This document shows, in pieces, positions 60,243 to 64,000 of a stretch of DNA of 64,000 nt. The stretch covers positions 61,647 through 125,646 of the forward strand of contig JBJOKE010000023.1 of the NCBI GenBank assembly GCA_046046245.1, read 5' to 3'. The number at the start of each line of letters is the position of its first letter. Position 1 is the first letter of the stretch. The notes under the pieces were generated by a model. It was not told where the DNA came from. It ran no database searches and was given only the letters and a program-made list of their open reading frames with translations. The translations under genes were made by a program, and so were the position numbers. The stretch comes from UBA4615 sp046046245. Lineage in GTDB: Bacteria > Pseudomonadota > Gammaproteobacteria > Burkholderiales > Burkholderiaceae_E.

Positions 60243-61886
60243 ATGGAATTCGATGCCGTGCTGCTGCCGCCCCGCCGGGCGGCCGCCATCGCGCAGGGCC
60301 TGTGGCTCGACCGCACGATCAACGACGAGCTCGACGACTGCGTGCGCCACGCGCCCGACCGCGAGGCGCTGGTCGCGGTCCGCGGCGAGACCAGCGAGAC
60401 GCGCCGCTTCACCTACCGCGAGCTCGCGACGATGGCCGACCGCGTCGCCGTCGGCCTCGCGCGGCTCGGCGTGGGCCGCGGCGACGTGGTCGGCATGCAG
60501 CTGCCCAACGGCTGGCCGTTCACCGTGCTCTACCTCGCGTGCTCGCGGATCGGCGCGGTGCTCAACCCGCTGATGCCGATCTTCCGCGAGCGCGAGCTGT
60601 CGTTCATGCTCGCCCACGGCGAGGCCAAGGTGCTGGTGGTGCCCAAGCGCTTCCGCGGCTTCGACCACGAGGCGATGGCCCGCGGCCTGCAGCCGTCGCT
60701 GCCGGCACTGAAGCGCATCGTCGTCGTCGACGACGACGGCCCGGACGGGTTCGAGGCCCTGCTGTCCGGTCCCGCCTGGGAACGCGAGCCCGACGCCGCC
60801 GCGATCCTGTCGCGCGCCCGCCCGGGCCCGGACGACATCACGCAGCTGATCTACACCTCGGGCACCACCGGCGAGCCCAAGGGCGTGATGCATTCGGCGA
60901 ACACGCTGTTCTCGAACATCGTCCCCTACGCGACCCGGTTGCGGCTCGGCGAGGACGACGTGGTGCTGATGGCCTCGCCGATGGCCCACCAGACCGGCTT
61001 CATGTACGGGCTGATGATGCCGGTGCGGCTGCGCGCGCGGGCCGTGCTGCTCGACATCTGGGAGCCGGTCCGCGCGACCGACCTGATCCGCGCCGAGGGC
61101 GTCAGCTTCACGATGGCCTCGACGCCCTTCCTCACCGACCTCACGCGGGTGGTGAAGGAGCGCGGCACCGGCGTGCCCACGCTGCGGACCTTCCTGTGCG
61201 CGGGCGCGCCGATCCCCGGCCCGCTGGTCGAGCAGGCCCGCGCGGTGCTCGGCACGAAGATCGTCTCGGCCTGGGGCATGACCGAGAACGGCGCGATGAC
61301 GACGATCCTGCCCGACGACGACGACGAGCGCGCCTTCTCCACCGACGGCTGCCCGCTGCCGGGCACCGAGGTCAAGGTGGTCGACGCCGAGGGGCGCACG
61401 CTGCCGACGGGCGAATCCGGCCGGCTGCTGGTGCGCGCCTGCTCGAACTTCGGCGGCTACCTGAAGCGCCCGCAGCTGAACGGGACGGATGCCGACGGCT
61501 GGTTCGACACCGGCGACCTCGCGCGGATCGACGCGCGCGGCTACATCCGCATCAGCGGCCGCAGCAAGGACGTGATCATCCGCGGCGGCGAGAACATCCC
61601 GGTCTTCGAGATCGAGTCGCTCCTCTACCGGCATCCGGCGGTCGCGCAGGTCGCGATCGTCGCCTATCCGGACGAGCGCCTCGGCGAGCGCGCCTGCGCG
61701 GTCGTCGTCCCCAAGCCTGGCGCCTCGATCGACTTCGACGGGATGGTCGCGTTCCTGAAGGACCAGCGCGTCGCGATGCAGTACCTGCCCGAGCGGCTGA
61801 TCGTGCGCGACGCGATGCCCGCCACCCCGTCCGGAAAGATCCAGAAGTTCCGCCTGCGCGAGATGCTGCGGGACGGAACGCTCTGA
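60243..61886 (+). CDS. aliA: Cyclohexanecarboxylate-CoA ligase (acyl-CoA synthetase)
   Basis: A 547-residue ANL-superfamily adenylating enzyme. The AMP-binding motif is QLIYTSGTTGEPKGVMHS, followed by ASPMAHQTGFMYGLMMPVRL. Motif A5 is VSAWGMTENGAMTT, then DGWFDTGDLARIDARGYIRISGRSKDVIIRGGENIPVFEIESLLYRHP, and the C-terminal catalytic Lys is in ATPSGKIQKFRLREML. It activates a free carboxylic acid to its CoA thioester using ATP. Position among aliB, badK, badH and badI identifies the substrate as cyclohexanecarboxylate or a close alicyclic acid. A strong ribosome binding site precedes the ATG. Cyclohexene carboxylates could also be accepted. Confidence 0.9.
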   Translation: MEFDAVLLPPRRAAAIAQGLWLDRTINDELDDCVRHAPDREALVAVRGETSETRRFTYRELATMADRVAVGLARLGVGRGDVVGMQLPNGWPFTVLYLACSRIGAVLNPLMPIFRERELSFMLAHGEAKVLVVPKRFRGFDHEAMARGLQPSLPALKRIVVVDDDGPDGFEALLSGPAWEREPDAAAILSRARPGPDDITQLIYTSGTTGEPKGVMHSANTLFSNIVPYATRLRLGEDDVVLMASPMAHQTGFMYGLMMPVRLRARAVLLDIWEPVRATDLIRAEGVSFTMASTPFLTDLTRVVKERGTGVPTLRTFLCAGAPIPGPLVEQARAVLGTKIVSAWGMTENGAMTTILPDDDDERAFSTDGCPLPGTEVKVVDAEGRTLPTGESGRLLVRACSNFGGYLKRPQLNGTDADGWFDTGDLARIDARGYIRISGRSKDVIIRGGENIPVFEIESLLYRHPAVAQVAIVAYPDERLGERACAVVVPKPGASIDFDGMVAFLKDQRVAMQYLPERLIVRDAMPATPSGKIQKFRLREMLRDGTL

Positions 61887-61921
61887 CCCGCCACCGACGC
61901 CGTTCCATCGGAGATCGAACC

Positions 61922-62911
61922 ATGTCCTCGTCCGTCCGTTCCCCTTCCCGCCGCGCGTTCGCCGGCACGCTGGCCGGCGCATGCCTGCTGCCCGCCGGCG
62001 CGCTCGCCCAGGCGCCCGCCTGGCCGTCGCGCCCGATCCGCATCGTCGTGGGCTTCGCTCCCGGCGGCTCCACCGACATCATGGCGCGCACGGTCGCGCA
62101 GGGCCTCTCGGAAGCGCTGGGCCAGCCGGTCGTCGTCGACAACAAGCCGGGCGCGAGCGCGAACATCGCTGCCGGCGACGTGGTGAAGGCCGCACCCGAC
62201 GGCCTCACGCTGCTGATCTCGCCGACCTCGGTCGAGACCGCGAACCCCTCGCTGTTCAAGGCGCCGTTCGATCCGGCGAAGGACCTGACGCCGGTCGGCG
62301 CGATCGGCGTGAGCGCGATGTACCTGGTCGCCCGCCCCGGCTTCGAGGCGAAGGACGCCCGCGAGCTGGTCGCGATGGCGCGCGCCAAGCCCGGCCGCCT
62401 CAGCTACGCGTCGGCCGGATCCGGCACGCCGCCGCACCTCGCGGGCGAGCTGTTCAAGCAGCAGGCCGGCATCGCCGTCGTCCACCTGCCCTACCGCGGC
62501 GCCGCGCCCGCGCTGCAGGACGTGCTCGCCTCGCAGGCCGACTACGTGTTCGATCCGGGCATCGCGTTCCCGCACATCCGCAGCGGCAAGGCGAAGCTGC
62601 TCGGCGTCGCCAGCGCCAAGCGCTCGCCGTTCTTCCCCGACATGCCGACGCTCGCCGAGCAGGGCGTCTCGGGCGCGGAGCTCGACATCTGGTTCGGCAT
62701 CTGGGCGCCGAACGGCATCGCCCCGGAGATCGTCGCGCGGCTGAACCGCGAGGCGGCGAAGGTGCTCGCCCAGCCGGCCGTGAAGGAACGCTTCGGCGGC
62801 GTCGGCGTCGAGCCGGTGTCGATGGACCAGCCTGCGTTCCGCAAGCTGCTCGCCGACGAGGGCAAGGTCCTGTCCTCGCTGATCCGCAACCGGAAGATCA
62901 GCGCCGAATGA
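61922..62911 (+). CDS. Bug-family substrate-binding protein in the cyclohexanecarboxylate operon
   Basis: A 329-residue periplasmic receptor with a signal peptide (RRAFAGTLAGACLLPAGALAQ). The mature start is WPSRPIRIVVGFAPGGSTDIMARTVAQGLSEALGQPVVVDNKPGASANIA, then KAAPDGLTLLISPTSVETANPSLF, SAGSGTPPHLAGELFKQQAGI, VHLPYRGAAPALQDVLASQADYVFD and IWFGIWAPNGIAPEIVARLNREAAKVL. These are standard Bug features. Location between aliA and badK, with a stop that overlaps the badK start (ATGA), strongly suggests that it binds cyclohexanecarboxylate or a related acid for uptake. No TctA or TctB genes accompany it, so it must share a membrane component encoded elsewhere or act as a sensor. Confidence 0.93.
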   Translation: MSSSVRSPSRRAFAGTLAGACLLPAGALAQAPAWPSRPIRIVVGFAPGGSTDIMARTVAQGLSEALGQPVVVDNKPGASANIAAGDVVKAAPDGLTLLISPTSVETANPSLFKAPFDPAKDLTPVGAIGVSAMYLVARPGFEAKDARELVAMARAKPGRLSYASAGSGTPPHLAGELFKQQAGIAVVHLPYRGAAPALQDVLASQADYVFDPGIAFPHIRSGKAKLLGVASAKRSPFFPDMPTLAEQGVSGAELDIWFGIWAPNGIAPEIVARLNREAAKVLAQPAVKERFGGVGVEPVSMDQPAFRKLLADEGKVLSSLIRNRKISAE

Positions 62912-63762
62912 GCGACGTCGCCCGCCCCCTGTCCGGCGCATCGTCCGGCGGCGCGACCGCCGTGGCGCTCCCGCCCGAGGCCGCGCCCGAGACCGCGCCG
63001 GTCCTCGTCGAGCGGATCGGCCGCGTCGGCCGGATCACGCTGAACCGGCCGCGGCAGCTGAACGCGCTGAACGACGCCCTGATGGACGCGCTCGGCGAGG
63101 CGCTGCTCGCCTTCGACGCCGACGACGCGATCGGCGCGATCGTGATCGCCGGCGGCCCGAAGGCCTTCGCCGCCGGCGCCGACATCGCGGCGATGGCCGA
63201 CTGGACCTCGGCGGACGTCGAGCGCAGCCAGTTCATCACCCGCAACTGGGAGACCGTACGACGCGTGCGCAAGCCGGTGCTGGCCGCGGTCGCCGGCTGG
63301 GCGATGGGCGGCGGCTGCGAGCTCGCGCTCGCCTGCGACATCGTCGTCGCCGGCCGAAGCGCCCGCTTCGGGCTGCCCGAGATCCGGCTGGCGATGCTGC
63401 CCGGCGCGGGCGGCACGCAGCGCCTGCCGCGCGCGATCGGCAAGGCCAAGGCGATGGACATGTGCCTGTCGGGCCGCGCGCTCGACGCCGACGAGGCCGA
63501 CCGCTACGGGCTGGTCTCGCGGGTCGTCGACGACGCGACGCTGCTCGACGAGACGATGGCGCTCGCCACCACCATCGCCGGCTTCTCGCGGCCCGCGCTC
63601 GCCGCGATCAAGGAGTCGGTGAACCGCGCCCACGAATCGACCCTCGCCGAGGGCATCCTGTTCGAGCGGCGCCAGCTCTACGCGCGCTTCGCGAGCGAGG
63701 ACGCGCACGAGGGCATGCACGCCTTCCTCGACAAGCGCCCGCCGCGGTTCGTCCACCGCTGA
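62908..63762 (+). CDS. badK: Cyclohex-1-ene-1-carboxyl-CoA hydratase (crotonase family)
   Basis: A 284-residue enoyl-CoA hydratase. The core starts at VERIGRVGRITLNRPRQLNALNDALMDALGEAL after a 38-residue non-conserved leader. Landmarks are AFAAGADIAAMADW, the oxyanion-hole region VAGWAMGGGCELALACDIVVAG, ARFGLPEIRLAMLPGAGGTQRLPRAIGKAKAM with both catalytic Glu positions (CEL and LPEI), and the C-terminal FASEDAHEGMHAFLDKRPPRFVHR. It would add water to cyclohexenecarboxyl-CoA, giving the BadH substrate. The ATG overlaps the Bug stop; a shorter start within the leader cannot be excluded. A general short-chain hydratase is the alternative. Confidence 0.88.
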   Translation: MSDVARPLSGASSGGATAVALPPEAAPETAPVLVERIGRVGRITLNRPRQLNALNDALMDALGEALLAFDADDAIGAIVIAGGPKAFAAGADIAAMADWTSADVERSQFITRNWETVRRVRKPVLAAVAGWAMGGGCELALACDIVVAGRSARFGLPEIRLAMLPGAGGTQRLPRAIGKAKAMDMCLSGRALDADEADRYGLVSRVVDDATLLDETMALATTIAGFSRPALAAIKESVNRAHESTLAEGILFERRQLYARFASEDAHEGMHAFLDKRPPRFVHR

Positions 63763-63816
63763 CCCGGGATCCGTCCGATCGCGACGCCCGACCTACGCCC
63801 CCCGACCGAGAACGCC

Positions 63817-64000
63817 ATGAACGCACCCGACACCGCGCGCCTGAAGGCCGCGTTCAAGTGGGACGACCCGCTGCTGCTTGAGTCGCAGCTGACCGAGGAC
63901 GAGCGGATGGTCCGCGACGCGGCCGCCCGGTACTGCCAGGACACCCTGCTGCCGCGCGTGACCTCGGCCTTCCTCGAGGAGCGCACCGACCCCGAGATCT
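63817..64000 (+). CDS. Glutaryl-CoA dehydrogenase, N-terminal part (runs off the window)
   Basis: The 61 visible residues, beginning MNAPDTARLKAAFKWDDP and continuing LLLESQLTEDERMVRDAAARYCQDTLLPRVTSAFLEER, match the N-terminal helical domain of glutaryl-CoA dehydrogenases rather than short-chain acyl-CoA dehydrogenases. This FAD enzyme oxidises and decarboxylates glutaryl-CoA to crotonyl-CoA. It follows badK by 54 bases. Because beta-oxidation of pimeloyl-CoA, the product of BadI, leads to glutaryl-CoA, its place in this operon is logical. The catalytic residues are beyond the window. Confidence 0.85.
   Translation, partial: MNAPDTARLKAAFKWDDPLLLESQLTEDERMVRDAAARYCQDTLLPRVTSAFLEERTDPEI

Overview
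The window is uniformly very GC-rich (roughly 70% or more by eye) with dense, often overlapping genes. It looks like the chromosome of a betaproteobacterium, probably Burkholderiales. Three signs support this: periplasmic receptors of the tripartite tricarboxylate (Bug) family, LexA boxes of the beta/gammaproteobacterial CTGT-N8-ACAG type, and a PilU-type pilus ATPase. A tetraheme reaction-centre cytochrome (PufC) beside a high-potential iron-sulfur protein suggests a purple phototroph or a descendant of one. I see no tRNA, rRNA, CRISPR array, insertion sequence or phage gene.

Layout. 1-4.6 kb: a LysR regulator divergent from an operon for uptake and CoA-dependent breakdown of an unidentified organic acid (CaiB-type CoA transferase, TRAP receptor, SMP-30 lactonase, CitE-like lyase). 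4.7-9.3 kb: formate-tetrahydrofolate ligase, a SnoaL-like protein, a chemoreceptor and HiPIP. 9.3-12.1 kb: pufC under a promoter overlapped by a palindrome, then a LexA-box promoter driving a 58-residue protein and a UPF0261 protein. 12.1-24.4 kb: metabolic genes, a lipoprotein subtilase with a separately encoded propeptide-like protein, nudC, a flavin monooxygenase, an HpcH/HpaI aldolase, pilU, pdeM, and an OCD/FAD-oxidoreductase pair. 24.5-28.8 kb: a broken WYL regulator, a LexA-box DUF222-HNH endonuclease full of short tandem repeats, a short-chain protein with the complete halohydrin dehalogenase signature, and a hemerythrin protein beside a perfect CRP/FNR-like palindrome.

28.8-45.6 kb holds the most unusual block: seven minus-strand genes that look like one secretion and surface-display system with its own signalling. 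In transcription order they are a GAF-HlyD fusion, a PqqD-like/M50 protease/HlyD fusion, a SecA paralog, a periplasmic adaptor, a 1546-residue LEPR-XLL/DUF4347 beta-helix protein (probable substrate), a hybrid histidine kinase and a REC-GGDEF-EAL response regulator. A near-identical 19-bp element precedes the surface-protein gene and the kinase gene, tying structure and signalling together.

45.7-56.6 kb: parts of the Lhr helicase / ATP-dependent ligase / exonuclease / PdeM DNA-repair set (pdeM itself lies at 21 kb), separated by a DUF429 pair and by an operon of cytochrome P450, its ferredoxin, a Bug receptor and an enolase-superfamily enzyme. 56.6-64 kb: a cyclohexanecarboxylate degradation cluster with a MarR regulator (BadR-like) divergent from badH-badI-aliB-aliA-bug-badK, followed by the start of a glutaryl-CoA dehydrogenase. 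Together these would activate cyclohexanecarboxylate, oxidise and hydrate it, open the ring to pimeloyl-CoA and feed glutaryl-CoA into central metabolism.
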